Below are positions 18,422 to 27,467 of a stretch of DNA of 64,000 nucleotides, in pieces. The stretch is from positions 8,510 through 72,509 of the forward strand of contig JAMCSN010000082.1 in assembly GCA_023381535.1 (NCBI GenBank). Reading direction: 5' to 3'. Under the pieces are notes generated by a model, which ran no database searches, had not been told where the DNA came from, and saw nothing but the letters and a program-made list of their open reading frames with translations. The position numbers and the translations under genes were made by a program. The stretch's first letter is position 1, and each line of letters starts with the position of its first letter. The DNA comes from Bacteroidota bacterium. GTDB taxonomy: Bacteria > Bacteroidota > Ignavibacteria > Ignavibacteriales > Melioribacteraceae.

Positions 18422-19320
18422 AGCGACAAAACTTTTCTTCTCATCCTTTCGATAAATTCAGCAACAACTTCATTTGGAACTCCGTCCGGATGATTTGATT
18501 TCAGCCGCATGTCGCACTGATCGTTCACGTAATCAATCATAACAAAATTATGATCTTTGGTAACTGCAATCTCTGTAGAAAAATAATCGAGCTTGGTTAT
18601 TCTTGCCAGCTTAGATGTAATTCGTGAAAGCGGTAAAAGATTGAAGCGCGCGGTTTCCTTTTTTGTGACGATGTTGTAAATGTGGGTCTGATCGTCCCAC
18701 CAAATTGGGATTGCTTTATTGAATGCCCATAAAACTCTGAACCAAGCGCGTCTTCCGGCAAAAAAGCGCGGCTTAATTTTTTCTTGAATCAAAAACTTTT
18801 CGTTCGGATGAATGATCCGTTCGTCTATAATTTGCTGCAGTGAAACGGCATTTCTGATTACGCCTTCACCGCCGCCGGAATTGACCGCAGGTTTAATAAC
18901 AAAAGGTGATCCGAGTTGTGTCAGATCATATTCGTTCAGTTTCAACTGCTGTGTTTGTGAATATTGCGGAACGAGATGTGTATCCGGCAATCTGAATTTC
19001 TTTTTCAGCAGCCGTTTGTGCATTGCCGATTTATCGGTAGCTTTCAAAACCTTGTTGTGAGGATTGATCAAATAACAATGGTGGCGTTGAAGCAATTTTG
19101 AAATTGGTTCAAACGCGCGGTCTTCATCCGAAGCCCGGTCTAAATATGCTTTGAACTGCAATTCCTTCCGGTTAACTCTATCAATTACCTCGTCGATGTT
19201 GTAGTTGCGGATCAGAAAAGTTGTTGAGCCGTAACGATGAAAAATATCTTCGATTAACTGAACGAACTCTTCATCGTAAATCCATTTATAAGAAATCGCC
19301 AGATCGAACTTGAGCATCAT
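18418..19320 (-). CDS. ATP-grasp family protein
   Basis: About 300 residues; start chosen at ATG 19320 (MMLKFDLAISYKW), the frame opening one codon earlier at TTG. An ATP-grasp fold is indicated by SPFVIKPAVNSGGGEGV (lysine and glycine-rich loop), FLIQEKI and the acidic metal site near HNFVMIDYVNDQ. These enzymes join a carboxylate to an amine or thiol via acyl phosphate; the substrate is unknown. The stop codons of this gene and rsgA interlock (TTAG). Confidence 0.75.
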   Translation of the reverse strand: MMLKFDLAISYKWIYDEEFVQLIEDIFHRYGSTTFLIRNYNIDEVIDRVNRKELQFKAYLDRASDEDRAFEPISKLLQRHHCYLINPHNKVLKATDKSAMHKRLLKKKFRLPDTHLVPQYSQTQQLKLNEYDLTQLGSPFVIKPAVNSGGGEGVIRNAVSLQQIIDERIIHPNEKFLIQEKIKPRFFAGRRAWFRVLWAFNKAIPIWWDDQTHIYNIVTKKETARFNLLPLSRITSKLARITKLDYFSTEIAVTKDHNFVMIDYVNDQCDMRLKSNHPDGVPNEVVAEFIERMRRKVLSL

Positions 19321-19373
19321 CAAACTTTTTTTGCAAAGATAGATAAATGATGAAGCCGGAACAATCTTTCTCC

Positions 19374-19405
19374 TTGTGATTATAAGGGTTTACAACTATT
19401 TTTTG
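19374..19405 (+). promoter_or_regulatory. Putative promoter of the TPR operon
   Basis: TTG at 19374-19376, a 20-base spacer, and TATTTTTTG at 19397-19405, close to the Bacteroidota -33/-7 pattern TTTG / TAnnTTTG. The start codon is 20 bases downstream. Confidence 0.5.
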
Positions 19406-19424
19406 CATCAAATTACTTGGATAT

Positions 19425-21233
19425 ATGAAGAAGCTCTTAATCATAATATATGTTGTATCTCTGCTATCCGGATGTTCTCAAGAAGTAGTAAAACAAACTG
19501 AATCGAGCGAAGCACCCTCGGTAAAGCTTAGCCGCGCTGACAAAGAAAAAATAGCAGAACAAAACTTTATTGACGGCTGTATTCTGGAAACCAAAGGACA
19601 GTTCAACGATGCCATCGCAAAGTATTTAACCGCTTTGAAGTATGATCGGAAGGCGGGAATTTATTACACTGTGGCGAAGAATTACTTCCGTTTGAATAAA
19701 CTCTCACCCGCAATTAATTTTGCTCAGCAAGCGGTTAAGAATGATTCCGGTAACGTTGAATATATGACATTGCTCGCCTCGATCTACAGTTCGTCACATT
19801 TGGAAGATTCATCCGCCGCGGTTTATAATCAAATCATAAAATTAGACTCAACTGCTTACACCGCGTATTTCAGTTTGGCGCAAATCTACGAAGCCAAAAG
19901 ACCAAACGAAGCGCTAAAACTTTACAAAAAAGTTATTGATCTGATCGGTCCGGAGTGGAGTGTTCTCGTTCGCTTAGTTGCTTTGAATGAAAGGATGGGG
20001 AACATTCAAGAAACAGTTAAGATGGTTGCCGAACTGGTTAAGCTTAACCCATCCAATCTTCAACTTCAAAAAGTTTTAATCGATGCCTATATAAAAACAA
20101 AAGAATACGACAAAGCTTTATCGATGGTGAACGAATCTCTTGCAAGTTTCCCGGATGATTTTGATCTGCTGGAACTGAAGGGGAGAACTATGATTGAAAA
20201 AGGCGATTGGAAAGACGCGTCGGGTGAATATTTGAAACTCGTCGCCAATCCGCAAGTAAACATGGAAGCAAAAATTAGAATCGGGACTTCCTTCTTTGCT
20301 GCCTCAGAAAAAGATTCAAATAATCTCCACATTGCGAAAGAGATTTTTCAAACGATAGACAAAGACACTGCCGATTGGCAAGTTAATGCTTACCTTGGCG
20401 AAATAGGAATACGCGAAAAACAAGATTCAACTGCAATCGAATATTTGAAGAAAGCTGCTACGCTTGCCGAGTGGAACGCACAAGTGTGGGTGCGCTTAGG
20501 CGGTCTGTTGTTCGATAATCGAAAATACAAAGAAGCAATTACTTACATGTCGAAGGCGTATTCGAAATTTCCGAACGACTTCGCGGTTAATCTTATTTAC
20601 GGTCTTGCGCTGTCTCAAGAAAATGATCATTTGAAAGCGAGGGAAGCGCTTCAGCGTGCTTTGAAAATAAATCCGGATGATGTAACGGCACTTTCTGCGA
20701 TGGGATATACGTTGAACCAATTGAAAAATGATGAAGAAGCGTTGACATATTTGCAGAAAGCTCTTTCAATCGATCCGAACAATATTCAAGTTATCAGCAT
20801 TACAGCGATGATACATGAATCGAAAAAGGAATATAAAATTTCCGATTCGCTTTATACGAAGGCATTGAAGTTAGATTCAACGAACGCGCTCATCTTGAAC
20901 AACTATGCATACTCACTTTCAGAACGCGGAATAGATTTGCAGAACGCGCTTGCGATGTCAAAAAAAGCTGTTGCGCAAGAACCGAAGAATGCATCGTATC
21001 TCGATACCATCGGTTGGATCTACTTCAAACTAGATAGTCTCGACAGCGCGAAAAAGAATGTTGAAGCCGCGGCAAACATGGAAGAAAAGAATGCAACAAT
21101 TTTAGATCACCTCGGAGATATTTATTTTAAACTCGGTCAAAAAGAAAAAGCTAAACAATTGTGGAATAAAGCTTACAGTCTGGATCAAAGCAAGACCGGG
21201 ATAAAAAGGAAAATTGATAAAGGAGAATTGTGA
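19425..21233 (+). CDS. TPR-repeat lipoprotein
   Basis: 602 residues; signal peptide with lipobox LLSGC. The rest is a chain of tetratricopeptide repeats (for example residues starting ALQRALKINPDDVTALSAMGY and YLQKALSIDPNNIQVI). TPR proteins are scaffolds. It is the first of three overlapping genes (TPR, DUF4292, LytM-type); this trio recurs in Bacteroidota, which points to an envelope biogenesis role. Confidence 0.88.
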   Translation: MKKLLIIIYVVSLLSGCSQEVVKQTESSEAPSVKLSRADKEKIAEQNFIDGCILETKGQFNDAIAKYLTALKYDRKAGIYYTVAKNYFRLNKLSPAINFAQQAVKNDSGNVEYMTLLASIYSSSHLEDSSAAVYNQIIKLDSTAYTAYFSLAQIYEAKRPNEALKLYKKVIDLIGPEWSVLVRLVALNERMGNIQETVKMVAELVKLNPSNLQLQKVLIDAYIKTKEYDKALSMVNESLASFPDDFDLLELKGRTMIEKGDWKDASGEYLKLVANPQVNMEAKIRIGTSFFAASEKDSNNLHIAKEIFQTIDKDTADWQVNAYLGEIGIREKQDSTAIEYLKKAATLAEWNAQVWVRLGGLLFDNRKYKEAITYMSKAYSKFPNDFAVNLIYGLALSQENDHLKAREALQRALKINPDDVTALSAMGYTLNQLKNDEEALTYLQKALSIDPNNIQVISITAMIHESKKEYKISDSLYTKALKLDSTNALILNNYAYSLSERGIDLQNALAMSKKAVAQEPKNASYLDTIGWIYFKLDSLDSAKKNVEAAANMEEKNATILDHLGDIYFKLGQKEKAKQLWNKAYSLDQSKTGIKRKIDKGEL

Positions 21234-22018
21234 GGAAAGGTTTTCTTTTGATATCGATCATGTCGATATTCTCGATATTGTATATGGACGGATGTATTCC
21301 GTCAAAACCGGTTCAAGAAGAACAGCTTGTTTCTGCGGACAGACTAATTAAACGGTTAGAAGCTAACAGAAGAAAAATAAAAAATTTTGTCGGCAACGGT
21401 ACAATCACGATCAAAACTTCTGAGATTAATGCCAAGAGCAATTTCCAAGTACAAATAAAACGACCGGATACTGTGAAAGTAGCTTTCTATGGACCGTTCG
21501 GAATCGATCTCGCTTCGGCTCTAATTACCCAGCAAAATTTTCAGTTCTATGATGTGATCAACAACAGATTATACAGAGGCAAACTGAAATCCGGAATAAT
21601 GAGCGACATCCTAAAAATAAATATCTCATTCGAAGAACTTCTCGATTTGCTCACCGGCTCGGTAAACTTGACGGATAAACTCAGAAGAGAACCGGACAAA
21701 TATGAAACCGACAGCGATCAGTACAACCTTACTTATTATGATTCCTTAGCGGCAACAGCAAGCATTTATTCAATTCGGCGTGATGATTTGGGAATAACCG
21801 GCTACAAGCTGAATAATTTCAAAGGAAAAAATTTGATTGATGCACGGTATTCGGATTTCAGAAAGTACGAAGATACGCCGGTTCCGTTCTTGATTAATGT
21901 GAACGAGTTAATGAACAATCAAAAAATAAAAATTGAATATCGTTCGGTTGACGTGAACAACGAAATCGGGAATCTGAAATTAGACATTCCAAACGATGCA
22001 AAAATCATTGATTGGTAG
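21230..22018 (+). CDS. DUF4292 lipoprotein, LolA/LolB-like
   Basis: 262 residues from GTG 21230, which overlaps the TPR stop (GTGA) behind aggag. The signal peptide ends at a Cys in YMDGCIPS. The mature part begins with an amphipathic helix (ADRLIKRLEANRRKIKNF) followed by beta strands such as GNGTITIKT and FQVQIKRPDTVKVAFYGPFG, the pattern of LolA/LolB and DUF4292 proteins. A lipoprotein-receptor role at the outer membrane is plausible because this phylum generally lacks classical LolB, but unproven. Confidence 0.75.
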   Translation: MRKGFLLISIMSIFSILYMDGCIPSKPVQEEQLVSADRLIKRLEANRRKIKNFVGNGTITIKTSEINAKSNFQVQIKRPDTVKVAFYGPFGIDLASALITQQNFQFYDVINNRLYRGKLKSGIMSDILKINISFEELLDLLTGSVNLTDKLRREPDKYETDSDQYNLTYYDSLAATASIYSIRRDDLGITGYKLNNFKGKNLIDARYSDFRKYEDTPVPFLINVNELMNNQKIKIEYRSVDVNNEIGNLKLDIPNDAKIIDW

Positions 22019-23210
22019 ATACATACTAATTTGTTTGTTCGCCGGATTCACGGTTCTCCATTCGCAAAGTGCCGAGAACCTCCGCAAACAAAATCTCCAA
22101 CTCGATAAGATTAAGCAAGAAATTACCCGGCTCGAAAAAGAACTACAGAACAAATCTCGAACGGAGAGAGAATCTCTTCAAACTCTTGAAAACCTTAACC
22201 GCCAAAACCTTTTGTTGAATAATCTGATCAACAACCTTTTAGCCGAAGAGAACGAAAAAGAAATTGCTATCGGGCAAATCCAGATGAGAATTGACAGCAT
22301 TGAGAACCGTATTAAAAATTTGAAAGAAAGTTATGCGCGCTATGTTGTTTGGGTTTATAAGAACCGCGGGCTTTCGATGTGGCGTTTCGTTTTCAATGCT
22401 GAATCTTTTAACCAAGCTGTTCAACGTTACAAATATTTGCAGTATGTCTCAGATGAAAACGCCAAAGCGTTGGGTCAGTTAAAAACAAGTCGTGAACAGC
22501 TCAACGAATTAAGACTACGGCTGGTCGATGAAAAAGAAACGAAACAGAATCTCGTCAATCAGAAAATGACGGAACAGGAATCGCTCAAACAAAAAGAAAA
22601 AGAGAAAAAAGAGCTTCTTGCTGTATTGAAGAAAGACAAAAAATCAATTGCCGCAGAAATTTCTTCTAAACGGCGCGCAGAAATTGTTATTAAAAATTTA
22701 ATTGCGAAACTTATCGAAGCGGAGCGAGAACGAAAAGCTAAAGCGCACGAAAACAAAATGAACATGAAAAAGAATGTTCAAGACTTTGACTACAGCGGCT
22801 TCCAAAACTTTGGGCAGCTCAAAGGAAGATTAAGCTGGCCAATTAGAGAGGGAAGAGTGGTCCGCGATTTCGGCGAAAACAAAAATGAAAAACTGAATAC
22901 AGTCACGCTTAATTACGGAATTGACATTGCCGTCCGCGGAAAAGAAAGTGTCCGTGCCGTTGCAGAAGGAATTGTTTCCGCAATCGATTGGATACCGGGC
23001 TACGGAAGCGTTGTTATTATTACCCATCGTGATGAATACAGAACCGTTTATGGCCATGTTGCCAACATTTCCGTGAAGGAAGGCGAACGCATCAAAGCCG
23101 GAAATCCCATCGGTAGTGTCAACGAAAGTCTTGAAGGCAACATTCTTCATTTCGAAATTTGGAGCGAGAGGAATTACCAAAATCCCGATGTGTGGCTGGC
23201 AAGAAAATAA
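21996..23210 (+). CDS. EnvC-like LytM/M23 protein with coiled coil
   Basis: 404 residues, signal peptide then long coiled coils (about 30-265), then an M23/LytM domain (about 290-400). The M23 zinc residues are partly missing: the first HxxxD is NYGID (His replaced by Asn), while YGHV and LHFEIW remain. Like E. coli EnvC it is therefore more likely to activate an amidase than to cut peptidoglycan. It overlaps DUF4292 by 23 bp. Confidence 0.85.
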   Translation: MQKSLIGRYILICLFAGFTVLHSQSAENLRKQNLQLDKIKQEITRLEKELQNKSRTERESLQTLENLNRQNLLLNNLINNLLAEENEKEIAIGQIQMRIDSIENRIKNLKESYARYVVWVYKNRGLSMWRFVFNAESFNQAVQRYKYLQYVSDENAKALGQLKTSREQLNELRLRLVDEKETKQNLVNQKMTEQESLKQKEKEKKELLAVLKKDKKSIAAEISSKRRAEIVIKNLIAKLIEAERERKAKAHENKMNMKKNVQDFDYSGFQNFGQLKGRLSWPIREGRVVRDFGENKNEKLNTVTLNYGIDIAVRGKESVRAVAEGIVSAIDWIPGYGSVVIITHRDEYRTVYGHVANISVKEGERIKAGNPIGSVNESLEGNILHFEIWSERNYQNPDVWLARK

Positions 23211-23285
23211 AAGACAACTCTATAGAAGCGATGAGAATGGATTTTTGTGCATGAAATTATAACATCGTCCTATAGAGAATTTTCT

Positions 23286-23293
23286 TATTTTTG
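23286..23293 (+). promoter_or_regulatory. Putative -7 promoter box
   Basis: TATTTTTG matches TAnnTTTG exactly and lies 23 bases before the nucleotidyltransferase ATG. No clear -33 TTG is seen at the usual distance. Confidence 0.35.
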
Positions 23294-23316
23294 TATTAGC
23301 TGAAAATAGAAGTTCT

Positions 23317-23607
23317 ATGAAAAAATTATCAGAAATAAAAAAGCTACTTGCAACACATCAGTACCGAATTAAGGAAACGTATGGTGTTAAACGGTTCGGA
23401 ATTTTCGGTTCTGTAGCAAGAAATGAAGCGCGTGAACTTAGCGATATAGATATTTTAGTTGAATTTGAAAAACCAATCGGATTGGATTTCGTTTTGCTTG
23501 GCGATGAGTTGGAACAAATTCTTGGCGTCCAAGTTGATCTGGTTACTCCAAATGCGCTTAATCCCAAAATGTTTAATTATATTAAACAAGATTTGGTTTA
23601 TGTCTAA
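23317..23607 (+). CDS. MNT-type nucleotidyltransferase (antitoxin family)
   Basis: 96 residues with the minimal nucleotidyltransferase signature FGIFGSVARNEA then SDIDILVEF. Proteins of this type (MntA) normally pair with a HEPN toxin and act by AMPylating it. Here the partner's reading frame starts in the usual overlapping position but is broken after 14 codons, so this looks like an orphaned antitoxin. Confidence 0.85.
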   Translation: MKKLSEIKKLLATHQYRIKETYGVKRFGIFGSVARNEARELSDIDILVEFEKPIGLDFVLLGDELEQILGVQVDLVTPNALNPKMFNYIKQDLVYV

Positions 23608-23644
23608 CAGAGATTGGAAATTGCTTTTCGAACATTCAGCCTAA
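23600..23644 (+). pseudogene. HEPN toxin remnant (N-terminus only)
   Basis: An ATG overlapping the MNT stop by 8 bp opens MSNRDWKLLFEHSA and then a stop. HEPN/DUF86 partners commonly begin with M-S-x-R-D-W-x-x-L, so this appears to be the remaining start of the toxin gene. The rest has been replaced by the 3' end of the convergent HAD gene, which begins at 23636. Confidence 0.55.
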
Positions 23645-24286
23645 ATTTATTTCTAAAAAGCGCGTCAGTTCATCTACTGTATTGAAGATATAGTCCGCAG
23701 TGACATTCGAATATTTTTCTTTCGAATAAGTGTCCCACAAAACTAAAGCGCATTTTACGCCGGCACTTGCTGCTGCTTTTACATCATGGATAGCATCGCC
23801 AATCATCAAAACTCTTTGCGGGTCTAAGCTAAATTTGCCGACAAACTTATTAATTCCTTCCGGTGACGGTTTATGTTCTTCCACGTCGTCGCCGGTGATA
23901 ACGATGTCAAACATATCAAATACACCGATCTGACGCAGCGTGATTATCGAAGAGTCTTTTCCTTTGCCGGTGTAAATACCAATCGGCAGTTTTTTTGATT
24001 TGATCAGTTTCAACGCTTCAACGATTCCCGGAAAAACGTTCGCCATTTCATCGTGCTGGCTTGAATAAAAATCAAAATAATCTTCCCGTGCGCGCTCGTA
24101 GTCTTCTTTCATCCATTCTTTCAAAATCACATCTTCGGTCGGACCGAAGAGCGAACTGATTTCTTCATTTGTGAATGTGCGGTGAAGATATTTATGAGCG
24201 ACGTGATTGAATGAAGCGAAAATCAAATCGTGGGTTGATGCAAGCGTTCCGTCAATATCGAAAATAAAACCGTCAAAGTTTCTCAC
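23636..24286 (-). CDS. HAD-superfamily phosphatase (phosphoglycolate phosphatase-like)
   Basis: 216 residues from GTG 24286, chosen because it gives the normal MRNFDGFIFDIDGTLAS start and a GTGA overlap with the upstream gene; the frame extends 26 codons further only through a repeat-like sequence. Motifs: DIDGT (nucleophile and acid), YTGKGKDSS (motif II), KPSPEG (Lys, motif III) and GDAIHDV (motif IV). A subfamily IA cap domain lies between. The substrate is not known. Confidence 0.87.
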   Translation of the reverse strand: MRNFDGFIFDIDGTLASTHDLIFASFNHVAHKYLHRTFTNEEISSLFGPTEDVILKEWMKEDYERAREDYFDFYSSQHDEMANVFPGIVEALKLIKSKKLPIGIYTGKGKDSSIITLRQIGVFDMFDIVITGDDVEEHKPSPEGINKFVGKFSLDPQRVLMIGDAIHDVKAAASAGVKCALVLWDTYSKEKYSNVTADYIFNTVDELTRFLEINLG

Positions 24287-25446
24287 TGCGCGTCTCGCCT
24301 CCGGTTTGCCGAGGCGGACTGCCTCAGTTTGAAAATTACAACTGTACCTTGGAGATTGGAACAAAGAAATTTGTCATTGTCGATCTTGATGAAATAATTT
24401 ATCTGCGAAGCGCCAAGACTAATTATCTCTTCTTCCTTAAATTTTTCGTTAAGTTGAAAAATGCTGCCGCTTCGAGAGAACAAAATCTTTTTTCCGTTTT
24501 CAATTGCGATTGAACCGGTGCTGTCGAACGGGACATCCATCTTAACATCTTTGACCAGCTTACCTTGCACCGCAGAGACGATCATCAACTTTTTATCTTT
24601 AGTCACAACGAATAGTGTTTTGAAATCTTGTGAAAGATTCAGCGGCGGCAGCGCATTAACATTTTTGGATTTCCAGACAAGTTTGCCTAGAAGCAGATCG
24701 ATATCGAAAACAACATTGTCATTCGAAACTGCGTAAACTGTTTTACCGTCTGTTAAAATATTCGAACCCGCAAAACTTGATTCAGCGCTTTCTTTCCAAC
24801 GCCAAATCAGCAATCCGTTGTTTGCATCTATGCAGTAAAGAAATCCGTCGCTGCTTGTAAAAAGTATTTTGTTATTCGCGTAAACCGGTGCGCCGCTAAC
24901 GGTGCCTTTCGCGTCCGGGTTGGTCCAGTATTCTTGCAGAGTTTCAAGATCGTAACAATGAATCTTCCCGTCTTCTGTTCCGAAGAGTATCGCGGTTTTT
25001 GATCCGCTCGACTTCGGCATTGCCAACGCAATGTTTCCTTGATAACTAAACGGAATTATTTCCGTGCTGATTTTTCTATCAAGCCCGATCGATTGAAACT
25101 GATTACCGGTTTTCGGATCGATTGCGAATATGTCTCCGTTAACACTTCCAACTATAAGGACATCATCGGCAATCATCGGTTTTGTGGTGATGTCAACTGA
25201 GAGATTGGTTTTCCAAACCGGCGCGGCAGTGGAATCGTAACATGAGACCGTGCCGGACTTATCAACGGCGAAAATTTTATGATTCCAAATCAGAGGTGTT
25301 GAAACGATTGGCGAACTCAACTGAATCTTGGTAACGACATCGGCATTAAGCGCGCGGATAGAATCTTTTGCAACCGTAGATGAATCCGTCTGCGAAAAAA
25401 TTTTTGCCGAGAGCAACACCATCAACAACATCAAATACTTTTTCAT
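24283..25446 (-). CDS. Secreted PQQ-type beta-propeller protein
   Basis: About 387 residues from ATG 25446, with signal peptide ending KIFSQ. Repeated blades contain patterns such as LYCIDANNGLLIWRW and IFAIDPKTGNQ, typical of PQQ/BamB-like propellers. No catalytic residues were assigned, so it is probably a binding or assembly protein. The last ~13 residues (SASANRRRDAQ) are encoded by a short GC-rich inverted repeat, so the true ancestral end may be earlier. Confidence 0.8.
   Translation of the reverse strand: MKKYLMLLMVLLSAKIFSQTDSSTVAKDSIRALNADVVTKIQLSSPIVSTPLIWNHKIFAVDKSGTVSCYDSTAAPVWKTNLSVDITTKPMIADDVLIVGSVNGDIFAIDPKTGNQFQSIGLDRKISTEIIPFSYQGNIALAMPKSSGSKTAILFGTEDGKIHCYDLETLQEYWTNPDAKGTVSGAPVYANNKILFTSSDGFLYCIDANNGLLIWRWKESAESSFAGSNILTDGKTVYAVSNDNVVFDIDLLLGKLVWKSKNVNALPPLNLSQDFKTLFVVTKDKKLMIVSAVQGKLVKDVKMDVPFDSTGSIAIENGKKILFSRSGSIFQLNEKFKEEEIISLGASQINYFIKIDNDKFLCSNLQGTVVIFKLRQSASANRRRDAQ
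24290..24326. repeat. Short GC-rich inverted repeat inside two gene ends
   Basis: Alternating gcctc / gaggc words (24297-24301, 24311-24315, 24321-24325) can form two competing hairpins. The block provides the last codons of the propeller gene and the spurious N-terminal extension of the HAD frame. It is unlike the AT-rich surroundings and looks like an inserted REP-type unit. Confidence 0.5.
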
Positions 25447-25544
25447 CTTCAACGCTTTTAGTTCGGTTCAAAATTAAGAAAAAGGGCGGTGACAAAAAAT
25501 GAAGCAGCAATTCCACAGCCGCTTTGTTTCTCTGTAACGTTAAA

Positions 25545-25577
25545 TTGTAATACCCTCGTCATTTTCATATATTTTCG
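25545..25577 (+). promoter_or_regulatory. Putative lepA promoter
   Basis: TTG at 25545-25547, a 20-base spacer, and TATATTTTCG at 25568-25577, 18 bases before the lepA ATG. Confidence 0.45.
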
Positions 25578-25595
25578 CACCTAAAATCATAAAGT

Positions 25596-27389
25596 ATGAA
25601 CTACATTCGAAATTTTTGCATAATTGCACACATAGATCACGGCAAATCTACGATTGCCGATTGTTTATTAGAGTTCACCCACACAGTTTCTAAGCGCGAA
25701 GCCAAAGAACAACTGCTCGATAGTTTGGATTTGGAGCGGGAACGCGGCATAACAATTAAGTCGCACGCCATCCAGATGAAGTACCCGGCTAATGACGGCG
25801 AAATTTATACTCTCAATCTCATCGATACACCGGGACACGTTGACTTTTCCTATGAAGTGTCGCGTTCACTCGCCGCGTGCGAGGGCGCAATTCTTATTGT
25901 CGATGCTGCGCAAGGTGTAGAAGCGCAAACCATCAGCAACCTTTACATGGCAATCGATGCCGGTTTAGAAATTATTCCCGTCATAAATAAAATTGATCTT
26001 CCAAGTGCGATGGTTGAAACGGTCTCGAACCAGATTATCGATTTGATCGGCTGCAAGAAGGAAGATATAATTCTTGCCAGCGCCAAACAGAGAATCGGAA
26101 TCGAACAAATGTTGGAAACGATAGTTCAAAAAATTCCGGCTCCCAAAGGCGATGAAAACGCACCGCTTCAAGCTTTGATTTTCGATTCCGTTTTTGATTC
26201 GTACCGCGGCGCTGTTGCATACATCAGAGTATTCAACGGCACTATCAAAGAAAAGGATGAGATTAAATTTTTTGCTAACGACAAAAAATATCTTGCAGAA
26301 GAAGTCGGCACGCTGAGGTTGGGACGCATCAAAACGAACGAACTGAAAGCTGGTAATGTCGGTTACCTTATTCCGGGAATCAAGGACGTTCACGATACAA
26401 AAGTGGGCGATACGGTTACTCATCTCCGTAACGGTTCGGATATTCCGTTGCCCGGTTACAAAGAAATTAAACCGATGGTGTTCAGCGGATTGTATCCAAC
26501 AGATTCCGACGATTACGAGAACCTTCGCGAGGCGCTTGAAAAATACCGATTGAACGATTCGTCGGTAAGTTATTCTCCCGAAACTTCTGCCGCATTAGGA
26601 TTCGGTTTCAGATGCGGTTTTCTCGGAATGCTTCACATGGAAATCGTTCAAGAGCGGTTGGAACGGGAGTTCAATCAATCTATCGTAACAACTTTGCCGA
26701 ACGTTGAGTACTGGGTATTTAAGCGCGATGGCGAAAAAGTTATTGTCGATAATCCGGCAGAGATGCCTCCACAAGGAGATATTGAGCGCGTTGAAGAGCC
26801 GTTTGTTAAAGCGCAGATTGTTACACCGAGCGAATATGTCGGGAACTTAATGCAGCTTGCGATTGAAAAAAGGGGTGTATATAAGAACACAACTTACATC
26901 GATCCGACGCGTGCAGATATTCAGTTTGAGTTTCCTCTTTCAGAAATAATTTTTGATTTCTACGATAAACTGAAATCGATTTCGCGCGGTTATGCTTCGT
27001 TCGATTACGAATTTATCGGTTACAGGCAATCGGATTTGGTGAAGATAGATATCATGCTTAACGGTGAAAAAGTTGACGCTCTTTCAATAATTGTTCATGA
27101 AAAAAAATCTTACAGCTGGGGATTAAAGGTTTGTTCGAAGCTGAAGGATTTGATACCGCGCCAGATGTTTGAGATTGCGATTCAAGCGGCAATCGGCGCC
27201 AAAGTAATTTCGAGAACTAATGTGAAAGCGCTGCGGAAAAATGTTTTGGCAAAATGTTACGGCGGTGATATTACACGTAAACGAAAATTATTGGAGAAAC
27301 AGAAAGAAGGTAAGAAACGGATGAAGCAAGTCGGCAACGTTGAAATTCCGCAAGAAGCATTTTTGGCTGTGTTGCAGATTGACGAATGA
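25596..27389 (+). CDS. lepA: Elongation factor 4 (LepA)
   Basis: 597-residue translational GTPase that back-translocates or remodels stalled ribosomes. Visible: P-loop [36 protein letters not shown], and the LepA-specific C-terminal end ([25 protein letters not shown] split across the tail). It is followed by lepB, the classical lepA-lepB pairing. Confidence 0.97.
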   Translation: MNYIRNFCIIAHIDHGKSTIADCLLEFTHTVSKREAKEQLLDSLDLERERGITIKSHAIQMKYPANDGEIYTLNLIDTPGHVDFSYEVSRSLAACEGAILIVDAAQGVEAQTISNLYMAIDAGLEIIPVINKIDLPSAMVETVSNQIIDLIGCKKEDIILASAKQRIGIEQMLETIVQKIPAPKGDENAPLQALIFDSVFDSYRGAVAYIRVFNGTIKEKDEIKFFANDKKYLAEEVGTLRLGRIKTNELKAGNVGYLIPGIKDVHDTKVGDTVTHLRNGSDIPLPGYKEIKPMVFSGLYPTDSDDYENLREALEKYRLNDSSVSYSPETSAALGFGFRCGFLGMLHMEIVQERLEREFNQSIVTTLPNVEYWVFKRDGEKVIVDNPAEMPPQGDIERVEEPFVKAQIVTPSEYVGNLMQLAIEKRGVYKNTTYIDPTRADIQFEFPLSEIIFDFYDKLKSISRGYASFDYEFIGYRQSDLVKIDIMLNGEKVDALSIIVHEKKSYSWGLKVCSKLKDLIPRQMFEIAIQAAIGAKVISRTNVKALRKNVLAKCYGGDITRKRKLLEKQKEGKKRMKQVGNVEIPQEAFLAVLQIDE

Positions 27390-27435
27390 ATAAGAGCAAG
27401 ATCAAGAGCACGAGTAAGTTTAAGGCAAGAAATTA
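27389..27435. repeat. Partial member of the hexamer-rich repeat family
   Basis: The stretch aagagcaagatcaagagcac and following bases share the six-base words of the palindromic elements at 7253-7395 and 40466-40550, but only one arm is present. Confidence 0.45.
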
Positions 27436-27467
27436 AATATTGATTTGAAAAATTTTGGGAAGATGTA

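Noticed and set aside
21996..23210. Active M23 endopeptidase
   Set aside because: The first zinc-binding His is Asn (NYGID), so activity is unlikely; an activator role fits better.
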